Of a stretch of 8,332 nt of DNA, positions 1 through 5,687 are shown in pieces. Source of the DNA: CAZJGF01 sp964545665 (GTDB lineage: Bacteria; Chloroflexota; Dehalococcoidia; GIF9; AB-539-J10); assembly GCA_964545665.1 (NCBI GenBank), contig CAZJGF010000069.1, forward strand, positions 1-8,332, in the 5' to 3' direction. The notes beneath the pieces were generated by a model. That model saw only the letters and a list, made by a program, of their open reading frames with translations. It ran no database searches and was not told where the DNA came from. Made by a program: the position numbers and the translations under genes. The number at the start of each line of letters is the position of its first letter. Positions within the stretch are counted from its first letter, which is position 1.

Positions 1-57
1 AATGCCCCCTGCCCCTGCGGCTCAGGCAAGAAATATAAGCATTGCTGTGGGAGGTAG
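1..57 (+). CDS. secA: C-terminal end of a SEC-C motif protein, probably SecA (partial)
   Basis: Only the last 18 codons are visible, reading NAPCPCGSGKKYKHCCGR and then TAG. This is a complete SEC-C zinc motif (C-x-C-x8-C-C; Cys 4, 6, 15 and 16 of the fragment). It is the classic extreme C-terminus of SecA, the cytosolic ATPase that pushes preproteins through SecYEG; there the motif binds zinc and helps contact SecB or ribosomes. The same motif also ends several unrelated proteins, such as UPF0149/YecA-like proteins and methionine aminopeptidase variants, so secA is an inference from motif position and its typical ...PCPCGSGKKYK.CCG form. The gene body lies before the window. A second copy of this tail occurs at 627-682, beyond the toxin-antitoxin genes. 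Confidence 0.6.
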   Translation, partial: NAPCPCGSGKKYKHCCGR

Positions 58-73
58 GAAATCACCTTATGGT

Positions 74-96
74 CGTCATTGCGAGCGAAGCAATCT
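74..96. repeat. Short dispersed imperfect-palindrome repeat (ATTGC-7nt-GCAAT type)
   Basis: The segment has ATTGC (78-82) and GCAAT (90-94) as inverted arms around GAGCGAA, in the context CGTC...CT. Elements with this core (GTCATTGCGAGcgaAGCAATCT) recur as intergenic repeats in many bacterial draft genomes. That statement is from general familiarity and was not searched. Here it sits between the end of the SEC-C gene and the antitoxin operon, where such repeats are usually found. There is only one copy in this window, so its repeated nature cannot be shown from the window itself. Confidence 0.5.
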
Positions 97-105
97 AAGC
101 TTTAC

Positions 106-120
106 TATAAATAGGGGAGA
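106..120 (+). promoter_or_regulatory. Possible -10 box and Shine-Dalgarno for the antitoxin gene
   Basis: TATAAA (106-111) resembles a sigma-70 -10 box, and AGGGGAG (113-119) is a good ribosome binding site 5 bp before the ATG at 125. No convincing -35 box lies 16-18 bp upstream; TTGCGA at 79-84 is too far away. The ribosome site is well supported and fixes the antitoxin start, while the promoter is only a suggestion. If the -10 box is real, the leader would be very short. Confidence 0.35.
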
Positions 121-124
121 GAAA

Positions 125-337
125 ATGAAGAAATCGCCGGAAGTTGAAGTGAAGATTGGTTTTTCTGTTAGAGACTTGGCCATTGCGTTACGGGAGCTAA
201 GTGATGAGGATAGAGAGTTCTTTATTGAAAACCTGTTAGCTGCTACGAGCCCTGAGTATCTGGAAAGCATTGATGAAGCGCGGAGGGATTACAAGGAAGG
301 AAGAACTGTTTCCTATGAAGAGCTATTTGAGGGGTAG
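125..337 (+). CDS. Antitoxin of a RelE/ParE-type toxin-antitoxin pair
   Basis: This 70-aa acidic protein lies 11 bp upstream of a RelE/ParE-like toxin gene. Its C-terminal half (residues about 42-68, SPEYLESIDEARRDYKEGR followed by TVSYEELF) has the usual antitoxin tail pattern: a helix with EARxDYxxGR followed by a 'S.EELF' motif that wraps the toxin. The N-terminal part is not a clear ribbon-helix-helix or Phd/YefM fold by eye; helix-rich segments cover about 15-40. Known antitoxins of this kind neutralise the toxin and repress their own promoter. The ATG at 125 is chosen because AGGGGAG precedes it at good spacing. An in-frame opening runs back to position 2, but that part is the SEC-C gene tail and a repeat read in the wrong frame. 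The gene appears intact although its toxin is not. Confidence 0.75.
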   Translation: MKKSPEVEVKIGFSVRDLAIALRELSDEDREFFIENLLAATSPEYLESIDEARRDYKEGRTVSYEELFEG

Positions 338-348
338 GTTCTACCTGA

Positions 349-615
349 ATGGAATATAAAATCATTTTCACTGAAAGGGCAGCGAAGGATATTTCTAAGT
401 TGGAGCCAGAGATTAAAGAAAGGATAGGAAACGCTCTAAGAAAATACAGTGAAGACCCTTTGAGTTATACGACGAAAATGGTTGACCCCTCCTTAGGGAA
501 TTATAGATTCAGAGTTGGAGATTACAGAGTCATATTTGATCTAGAGAACGATGAACTGATAGTGCTGCGTGTCGGTTCACCGAAAGGAAATTTACCGCGG
601 GTAATGAAAGTCTAA
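349..615 (+). CDS. RelE/ParE-family toxin with frameshifted C-terminus, probably inactive
   Basis: This 88-aa basic protein follows the antitoxin by 11 bp, with GAGGGGTAGG overlapping the antitoxin stop as its likely ribosome site. The N-terminal helices (ERAAKDISKLEPEIKERI, 9-26) and the sheet region (YRFRVGDYRVIFDLENDELIVLRVG, 52-76) are typical of RelE/StbE/ParE toxins, which cleave mRNA on the ribosome or poison gyrase. After Gly76 the reading becomes SPKGNLPRVMKV, which does not fit the family. Skipping one T of the TT at 576-577 gives GHRKEIYRG and a TAA at 602-604, the standard family ending. The visible frame therefore carries a one-base insertion. It loses the C-terminal His/Arg/Tyr that contribute to catalysis in RelE/YoeB relatives. 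A sequencing or assembly error is the main alternative. The family call is secure; inactivity is inferred. Confidence 0.8.
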   Translation: MEYKIIFTERAAKDISKLEPEIKERIGNALRKYSEDPLSYTTKMVDPSLGNYRFRVGDYRVIFDLENDELIVLRVGSPKGNLPRVMKV

Positions 616-628
616 TGCTGAGGTGTAA

Positions 629-682
629 TGCCCCTGTCCCTGCGGCTCAGGCAAGAAATATAAGTACTGCTGCGGGAGGTAA
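629..682 (+). pseudogene. Orphan second copy of the SEC-C gene tail
   Basis: The codons read CPCPCGSGKKYKYCCGR and then TAA, a full SEC-C zinc motif, but an in-frame TAA (626-628) sits immediately before the first Cys, so there is no gene body. Aligned with positions 1-56, the stretch 627-681 differs by one missing C and four substitutions. Two substitutions are silent third-base changes in Cys codons, and two change CAT (His) to TAC (Tyr), a usual variant at that site. The similarity stops at the stop codon. This looks like the end of a homologous gene left behind when the toxin-antitoxin cassette was inserted or recombined, rather than a working gene. Confidence 0.7.
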
Positions 683-718
683 CCAAAGTGGTCGAAGTGG
701 GAAAGTCAATCGAGGTCG

Positions 719-886
719 ATGCCTAGATTCTTCCTGTATTTACGCGATGGCAACTGCGTTGTAGAAGGTGCGGTGCTATACTTTATGTAGACCGAACCTG
801 AAAGCGGTGGTGAGGAGATATTAGAGCTGAGGGACATTCGTTGTGGCTTACATCCTAGCGAAAGCTGTGTTATCGAGCTAGCGTGA
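719..886 (+). pseudogene. Possible relic coding segment with an internal TAG
   Basis: From ATG 719 the frame reads MPRFFLYLRDGNCVVEGAVL plus YFM to a TAG at 788-790. It then continues in the same frame as TEPESGGEEILELRDIRCGL plus HPSESCVIELA to TGA at 884-886. Both halves look like ordinary protein, which suggests one ancestral gene of about 55 codons or more, broken by a nonsense change. A further piece in another frame (GTG 688, VVEVGKSIEVDA, stop at 724) may be its original start, implying a frameshift as well. I do not recognise the family. Chance is a real alternative for such a short stretch. The 683-921 interval holds no other gene that I can support. Confidence 0.3.
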
Positions 887-910
887 TGTCTCGCCTTTGC
901 TAATTTAATA

Positions 911-915
911 AGGAG
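911..915 (+). promoter_or_regulatory. Shine-Dalgarno AGGAG fixing the GTG start at 922
   Basis: AGGAG lies 6 bp before GTG 922, an ideal spacing. It decides for the GTG start over the next in-frame ATG, which is 35 codons downstream and would remove the first strands of the EVE-like domain. Confidence 0.7.
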
Positions 916-921
916 AATAAA

Positions 922-1905
922 GTGGGCTATCACATCCTACTTACTAGACTAGATAATTTCAAGGTGTGTGTGGAAAGAGGAACTTATGGGGGCATTTACT
1001 CAACCGTTTCTCCAAAGTCTGAGCAAATGAATTCCGAGGTTATAGCCGGATTTGCTGGAATCAAAACAGGTGATTTTCTGTTTCTTTACGTTAAAAATGT
1101 GGGGCTTTATGGACTATGGAGAGTCATAGGTGACCCCTTTTATGATGATGAACCACTCTGGAATGATCCCAAACAGACTTTCCCCTATAGAATTTGTTTC
1201 GAACCGGCAGTCCGAGAATTTAGCCATCCTATTGCCCTAAGTGACATATTGGACCTGAGAGACAAAGGCAAAATTTGGACATTTGATTTAGGAACATTTA
1301 CTAAGAAAAGCCACCATCCTATTACAATTGATGAAGGTAAGGAATTAATTCGATTATTGCTCAGGAATAATCCGATCTATGCTTCCACTAAGCCGATATC
1401 GAATCCTTATCTACCGGCGAGAACACAGCCTTTGCCAATACGGTTAGATTGTGACAAAAAGGGACGTTTGATTTACGAAGGTTATCTCAACGCTTGGTTT
1501 ATGCAAGCTTTCGCCACCGGCAGACTAAAGGGACTCATCGGTGACTACAGCGATTTCGTAAATTACGTGCCCACCTCGTTCAATAAAGTAATGGATGTTT
1601 TTCTGACCCATGTGACAAATGTTGATGGGATTGACATTCTTCACAAGTTCACCTGTATCGAGTTAAAAACGGGGACAGTAACAGAAGAAGACTTGAATCA
1701 GATCATAATGTATGAGAATTGGCTGATAAGGAAACTCGCGCAGGGTGATTCAGATATGGTCCAGAGTATACTCGTTGGCTTTGAGTTTGACGAAAGAGTG
1801 CTCAACTACCGGGATAAAAGGAGAGTGATTGAAGAAAAAACAGTAAGGTTACTAAAATACGTAGTGGACGAGGAAAAACGCCAAATTACCCTCGTCGAAG
1901 AATAG
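922..1905 (+). CDS. EVE/YTH-like domain fused to a PD-(D/E)XK nuclease
   Basis: This soluble 327-aa protein has two domains. Residues about 1-125 resemble an EVE/YTH-type PUA-fold domain: FKVCVERGTYGG near the start, then IKTGDFLFLYV (47-57), LYGLWRVIGDPFYDDEPLW (62-80) and FPYRICFEPAVREFSHPIALSDIL (87-110). Such domains bind modified bases in an aromatic pocket; Trp66 and Trp80 are candidates. Residues about 175-290 carry a PD-(D/E)XK nuclease core: Glu186 (YEGYLNAWF), Asp225 (KVMDVFLTH), Glu247-x-Lys249 (CIELKTG) and Gln260-x3-Tyr264 (DLNQIIMYENWL), an arrangement like that of NucS/DUF91 nucleases. A base-reading domain plus a nuclease implies cleavage of DNA carrying modified bases, as in type IV restriction. 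This role is inferred, as is any base specificity. It starts at GTG with a strong AGGAG, is followed 6 bp later by a zinc-ribbon gene, and lies in an accessory stretch beside a toxin-antitoxin pair. Confidence 0.75.
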   Translation: MGYHILLTRLDNFKVCVERGTYGGIYSTVSPKSEQMNSEVIAGFAGIKTGDFLFLYVKNVGLYGLWRVIGDPFYDDEPLWNDPKQTFPYRICFEPAVREFSHPIALSDILDLRDKGKIWTFDLGTFTKKSHHPITIDEGKELIRLLLRNNPIYASTKPISNPYLPARTQPLPIRLDCDKKGRLIYEGYLNAWFMQAFATGRLKGLIGDYSDFVNYVPTSFNKVMDVFLTHVTNVDGIDILHKFTCIELKTGTVTEEDLNQIIMYENWLIRKLAQGDSDMVQSILVGFEFDERVLNYRDKRRVIEEKTVRLLKYVVDEEKRQITLVEE

Positions 1906-1911
1906 GGGAAA

Positions 1912-2139
1912 ATGGGAAAATATAGGTGTTTGATTTGTGGCTATAGTGGAGATGAGTTGATATACCAGTTCAACGATTATACCCATTGCCTTGCTTCAAA
2001 CGAAGAAAATCCTGAGTTCATTGATGATTGCCCTACTTGGGTAAAAGAGAAGGGGCTTGGCGAAGCCGAAATCGGCGAACCAATCGGTTGTCCTGAATGT
2101 CATGCTTGGGGAGTGGATAAGTTTCAAGTAACTGAGTGA
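1912..2139 (+). CDS. Small zinc-ribbon protein downstream of the EVE-nuclease
   Basis: This 75-aa protein has two Cys pairs, C6-LI-C9 and C60-PE-C63, forming a rubredoxin-like or zinc-ribbon knuckle pair. Additional Cys/His residues (His25, Cys26, Cys40, His64) fall in the insert between them. The spacing of about 50 residues between knuckles is long for a plain ribbon, and the intervening part is acidic and aromatic. It starts 6 bp after the nuclease stop, with AGGGG at the junction, so the two are almost certainly co-transcribed and perhaps act together, for example in DNA binding or as a nuclease accessory. No family name is recognised. It ends at TGA 2137-2139, and the following sequence shows no continued operon. 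Confidence 0.65.
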   Translation: MGKYRCLICGYSGDELIYQFNDYTHCLASNEENPEFIDDCPTWVKEKGLGEAEIGEPIGCPECHAWGVDKFQVTE

Positions 2140-2555
2140 TATAACCTATGGCGGGAAGTGGAATTACAGTTGACGTGTGTAAAGATGAGGGAAGACGTGT
2201 GATTGGAGAGGCCAGACTTCCAATACGGGACTCTGGTACAACAGAGCAAGAAGGTTCAATTTCTACCTGCGCGGTTTCAAATACTTGTTTATTATGCGCA
2301 AGCCTGATGGCAACTCGGTGCAGAAAGAGCAAGTTAGGTCTGTCAAATGGACCAATTACGAAAGAGGTAAGACCAAGAGGAAAAAACGAATAGAGCCAGG
2401 AGTGGAGAGTGACAGTATACCATGAGCGGCTGAAGGATAATTTGGAGTCTTTTTTTGACCATGGCAATCTGACTGGGAATGGATAAGGGAGAGGATAAAG
2501 TCTTACAATATATTAAGCTAAGTTTCACAGCCTTCTTTTTTGCCGACCAACGCCA
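2140..2555. other. Gene-free stretch with coding-like fragments in shifting frames
   Basis: No intact gene is supported here. Three pieces look protein-like in different frames. ATG 2148 onward gives MAGSGITVDVCKDEGRRVIG and then loses coding character. The frame of 2189-2425 gives WYNRARRFNFYLRGFKYLF followed by MRKPDGNSVQKEQVRSVKW (ATG 2294, stop 2423-2425). The frame of 2394-2486 gives EWRVTVYHERLKDNLESFFD and HGNLTGNG before TAA. Together they could be one frameshifted relic gene of about 100 codons, but I recognise no family. Its 3' part (2487-2555) is AT-rich with a pyrimidine tract (2533-2539 region) and presumably carries the polX promoter, though no clear -35/-10 pair is seen. Confidence 0.35.
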
Positions 2556-4280
2556 ATGAAAAACACCGCTATTGCCAAGGTATTCAGTGACATTGCTGAC
2601 CTCCTTGAGCTTAAGGGGGAGAATGCCTTCAAGATTCGCGCTTACCAGAAGGCAGTTCGAGCTATCGAGCATTATCCCAGGGAAATAAAGATCATGATTG
2701 ATGAGGGGGAGGACTTGAGGGATATCCCTGGGGTGGGTGAGGCAATAGCCAAGAAGGCGACTGAACTGGTGACTACAGGAAAGCTTGGCTACTATGAGAA
2801 CCTGAAGGCTGAGTTCCCTGAAGGGATAACCAATCTGCTGGCTATTCCCGGGATTGGGCCCAAGACGGCCAACAGGCTTTCTACTGAATTGGGAATAAAT
2901 TCAGTTGATGCCTTGGAGCAGGCGATCAATGATGGTCGAGTAGCTAAGCTGTTTCGGCTTGGTGACAAGACTGCTGGTAATATCCTGCAACAAGTCCAGG
3001 CGTTGCGGCGCAAAGACCAGCGTATTCCCATTGGGGAGGCTTTGCCCATTGTGGAGGAAATCCTCGATTCTCTTCACACTATCCCCGGTGTGAGGAATCT
3101 GACCTATGCTGGCAGCTTGCGCCGGTTCAGGGAAACATTGGGCGATATTGACCTTATGGGCACTGCTGATAATCCTCAAGCGGTTATAGCTGCCTTTGTT
3201 GCCTTGCCTCAGATAGGGCAAGTCTTAGCTCAGGGCCCGACTAAGGCGAGCGCCATTGCTTCTGGAGGACTGCAGGTTGATTTGAGGATAGTGGAGCATG
3301 ACTCATTTGGCTCTTTGCTTCAGTATTTTACTGGAAGTAAACAGCATAATATCTCTTTGAGAGAAAGAGGGAGGAGGCAAGGGCTGAAGCTGAGCGAGTA
3401 TGGTATCACTGATCTGGCTACGGACAGGCTGGAGAAATTTGCCATTGAAGAGGAGTTCTATCGTCGACTTGGATTGCAGTATATCCCGCCTGAACTCAGG
3501 GAAGCTCAAGGTGAGGTGGAAAGGGCGGCGCAGGGAACGTTACCGAGACTTGTAGAGTTATCTGATATAAAGGGAGACCTGCACATGCACACTGATTGGA
3601 GCGATGGGCATAACTCTATCGAGGAGATGGCTGTAGCTGCCAGGGATTTGGGATACCAGTATATAGCTATTACCGAGCATTCTGGTGGGCGGGGCATCGC
3701 TCATGGACTTGATGAGGAAAGGCTGAGGAAGGAAGTTGCTGAGATAAAGGCGCTTAACGAGCGACTAAGTGGCATCCGTGTGCTTACTGGCATTGAGGTT
3801 GATATTCGAGCGGATGGCAGCCTGGACCTACCGCATGAAGTCCTCTCTCAGTTGGATATAGTTATTGCTGCTGTACATTCCGCTATGAGTCAGAGTGAAG
3901 AAAAGATGACCGGAAGAGTAGTAAGTGCCATAGAAGACCCGGATGTTGACATAATAGCCCATCCATCCTGCCGCCTTCTGGGAGAGCGTGAGCCTGTAGC
4001 TATAGACCTGGAGGCTATTTCCCAAGCGGCAGTTAAGAACAACAAAGTCCTGGAAATTAACGCTATGCCGGATAGGCTTGATTTGAATGACGTTCATGCT
4101 TTCCGCGCCAGGGACCTGGGAGTGAAACTTGCTATTGAGACCGATGCCCACAGCGTAGCTCATTTGGGCTTTATGAGATTCGGAGTTGGTGTAGCTCGGC
4201 GAGCTTGGTGTGAGCCTCAGCATGTGTTAAATACCTTGTCCTGGGAAGAACTACTTGTCTTCTTAGGGAGACCTAAATGA
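2556..4280 (+). CDS. polX: DNA polymerase X (Pol beta-like) with PHP 3'-5' exonuclease domain
   Basis: At 574 aa this is the normal length for bacterial PolX, a repair polymerase that fills short gaps and proofreads or trims with its PHP domain. An N-terminal 8-kDa-like segment (1-55) is followed by helix-hairpin-helix motifs (IPGVGEAIAKK 57-67; IPGIGPKTANR 97-107). The nucleotidyltransferase core comes next: GS at 186-187, the metal-binding pair Asp197-x-Asp199 (GDIDLM), Asp242 (QVDLRIV) and YFTGSKQHNISLRERG (257-272). The PHP domain spans about 335-574, with all expected metal ligands visible: His343, His345, Asp350, His375, Glu414, His441, His469, Asp530 and His532. Both active sites therefore look intact. 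The ATG at 2556 has no clear ribosome site, but the conserved family N-terminus begins there and the next Met is residue 47. The 3' end overlaps the next gene by 4 bp. Confidence 0.96.
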   Translation: MKNTAIAKVFSDIADLLELKGENAFKIRAYQKAVRAIEHYPREIKIMIDEGEDLRDIPGVGEAIAKKATELVTTGKLGYYENLKAEFPEGITNLLAIPGIGPKTANRLSTELGINSVDALEQAINDGRVAKLFRLGDKTAGNILQQVQALRRKDQRIPIGEALPIVEEILDSLHTIPGVRNLTYAGSLRRFRETLGDIDLMGTADNPQAVIAAFVALPQIGQVLAQGPTKASAIASGGLQVDLRIVEHDSFGSLLQYFTGSKQHNISLRERGRRQGLKLSEYGITDLATDRLEKFAIEEEFYRRLGLQYIPPELREAQGEVERAAQGTLPRLVELSDIKGDLHMHTDWSDGHNSIEEMAVAARDLGYQYIAITEHSGGRGIAHGLDEERLRKEVAEIKALNERLSGIRVLTGIEVDIRADGSLDLPHEVLSQLDIVIAAVHSAMSQSEEKMTGRVVSAIEDPDVDIIAHPSCRLLGEREPVAIDLEAISQAAVKNNKVLEINAMPDRLDLNDVHAFRARDLGVKLAIETDAHSVAHLGFMRFGVGVARRAWCEPQHVLNTLSWEELLVFLGRPK

Positions 4281-4954
4281 ATAGCACTATGGCTCTCTTT
4301 GATTTGGATGGCACTTTGTGCTCAGGACGTCTCTGGGAGGGGTTTCTAAAATACTATGTTGTGCATAGAAAGAAGAGGGCCTGGATATTGGCATTCTGGG
4401 TTGAGCATATGCCCTTGTGGTGGTTAAGAAAGTGTAGACTAATCAGCGAGGAGAAATTCAGGTCAAAGTGGATAGAAGACCTGAGCCGCATGTTTAAGGA
4501 AGCAAGTCGTGAGGAGATGCTGCATTTCTTCCAGTGGGTTAATGACAACTATATACTCAGGTCATTCCGCAGAGATATTGTTGGCACCTTGAACCAACAT
4601 AAGCAAAGTGGACGTCTGGTTATCATTGTCTCTGCTACCTTCAATGGACTACTAGAAATTGTGGGGCAGGAATTGGGCATAGCCACGGTGATTGGCACAA
4701 GACTTGAGGTGATAGATGATAGATATACTGGTAAGATTGTCAAACCGGCGTGTTTTGGCAGGAATAAGGTTAGACTGGTTGAGGAATTTATCAGTCAAAA
4801 CGGATTGGAGATAGACCTTTCCTCAAGTTTTGCTTACGCTGATAGTGTTTCTGATATCCCCTTATTGAAGCTGGTGGGTAATCCAGTGGCAACTTATCCT
4901 GATGGGAAGTTGCGGCAGTTTGCCAAAGATAACAACTGGCAGATATTGCCTTGA
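4277..4954 (+). CDS. HAD-superfamily (IB subfamily, SerB-like) phosphatase
   Basis: This 225-aa cytosolic hydrolase has all four HAD motifs: I, FDLDGTLCSG with nucleophile Asp9 and general acid Asp11; II, VIIVSATF with Ser119; III, Lys164 (GRNKVRLVEEF); IV, YADSVSDIPLL with Asp189 and Asp193, followed by GNPVATYPDGKLRQFAK. The order, the helical cap between motifs I and II (about 20-100) and the 'P-D-x-x-L...A...W-x-I' ending fit the HAD-IB group, which includes phosphoserine phosphatase and lipid or sugar phosphatases. The substrate cannot be told. The cap is rich in Trp and basic residues (RKKRAWILAFWVEHMPLWWL, 31-50), which might mean a lipid or membrane-surface substrate, but that is speculation. 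Its ATG overlaps the polX stop (ATGA), with AGGGAG 6 bp upstream inside polX, so the two are translationally coupled. Confidence 0.9.
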   Translation: MNSTMALFDLDGTLCSGRLWEGFLKYYVVHRKKRAWILAFWVEHMPLWWLRKCRLISEEKFRSKWIEDLSRMFKEASREEMLHFFQWVNDNYILRSFRRDIVGTLNQHKQSGRLVIIVSATFNGLLEIVGQELGIATVIGTRLEVIDDRYTGKIVKPACFGRNKVRLVEEFISQNGLEIDLSSSFAYADSVSDIPLLKLVGNPVATYPDGKLRQFAKDNNWQILP

Positions 4955-5003
4955 GCCTTTCAACTGGCTGGGGGTACAATAATGTGTAATGAGGTTAGGT
5001 GTC

Positions 5004-5687
5004 ATGTCCACTTCCGCGGGTGATATTGAGGCAATTCGGCATTTCAAGGAGGCTATTGCTGAGGGCAAGCATTGGTATTTGGCACTGCTTGAAGCCGTCC
5101 GACTATGGAGCAGCTCTGAAGAAGACCACAATGGGCGCCATTATCGTTATCTTATTGACAAGGAAGCCTTCGATTGGTTAGTCCTGGCGGAGAGGTTGTG
5201 TGAGGAAGTTGATGGTCTTATTCCAGATAACGAGCTAATTAACTTTCTTTTCTTTGATCGTCCACCAATAGAATTGAGTAAAGATGAGTTTGAAGAACTG
5301 ATTGGCAAGGCCAAATATCAAGCTTATCTTAACTACCTTTATGGCGTTCTTGTGGAAGAGATTCTTACCCTGGCTGTAGTTGAGGAGATTCGCAAAAAGA
5401 AGCGAGTTTCAGGGTTGTCTGAGTATCGGGGGACGCTTGACGAGGCATATCAACATGTCTACGGTGCTACTCAACAGGAGCTGGTGAATCGCTTTAGGAG
5501 AGAAAAACATTACCCCAGACGTAAGTCTGTAAGCATAGGGGAGATGAGGGAGTTCACTTACTGGTTATTCAAACAGCGTCTGAAAGGATGTGAGAAATCC
5601 CGTGTTGCCAGTGATACCAGTAAAGCTCTGGCCAAGCTGCATGCCTATATGAGGGTGAAAGGTCACCGTGTTTCTCAGCCGAGCTGA
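5004..5687 (+). CDS. Conserved-looking hypothetical helical protein
   Basis: This protein is about 227 aa, charged and predicted mostly helical, with no signal peptide, membrane segment or cysteine motif. I recognise no family. Notable stretches are GLIPDNELINFLFFDRPP (76-93 if counted from ATG 4989), EFEELIGKAKYQAYLNYLYG (100-119) and REKHYPRRKSVSIGEMREFT (171-190); the last is strongly basic and could contact nucleic acid. ATG 5004 (MSTSAG...) is preferred because GAGG at 4991-4994 precedes it. An in-frame ATG at 4989, giving 232 aa, has only GGGGG 14 bp upstream. The gene follows the HAD gene by about 50 bp on the same strand, so it may share the polX-HAD transcript. It converges on valS and overlaps it by 13 bp. 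Codon-like composition and length argue that it is real. Confidence 0.8.
   Translation: MSTSAGDIEAIRHFKEAIAEGKHWYLALLEAVRLWSSSEEDHNGRHYRYLIDKEAFDWLVLAERLCEEVDGLIPDNELINFLFFDRPPIELSKDEFEELIGKAKYQAYLNYLYGVLVEEILTLAVVEEIRKKKRVSGLSEYRGTLDEAYQHVYGATQQELVNRFRREKHYPRRKSVSIGEMREFTYWLFKQRLKGCEKSRVASDTSKALAKLHAYMRVKGHRVSQPS

Noticed and set aside
2..124. N-terminal extension of the antitoxin reading frame back to position 2
   Set aside because: This stretch is the SEC-C gene tail and the dispersed repeat read in another frame. The ATG at 125 has a good ribosome site and begins the antitoxin-like sequence.
788..790. TAG read through as pyrrolysine or a recoded amino acid
   Set aside because: The frame is short and also appears frameshifted upstream, no recoding element is visible, and intact genes nearby use TAG as a normal stop (335-337, 1903-1905).
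706..933. Minus-strand 75-codon open frame
   Set aside because: It starts inside the EVE-nuclease gene on the opposite strand, has no ribosome site that I could see and no recognisable motif; the plus-strand relic explains the region better.
2033..2467. Minus-strand 144-codon open frame
   Set aside because: It overlaps the well-supported zinc-ribbon gene antisense, has low-complexity Ser/Leu/Pro-rich composition and shows no recognisable motif. It is probably a shadow of the plus-strand sequence.
2455..2509. Promoter for polX using TTGACC (2455-2460) or TACAAT (2504-2509)
   Set aside because: Neither hexamer has a partner at a 16-18 bp spacing, so no promoter is called.
4982..5023. 13-codon open frame (ATG with GGGGG 7 bp upstream) just before and overlapping the hypothetical gene, as a leader peptide
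   Set aside because: It is too short, has no regulatory residue run or attenuator hairpin, and its overlap with the gene start is explained by chance.
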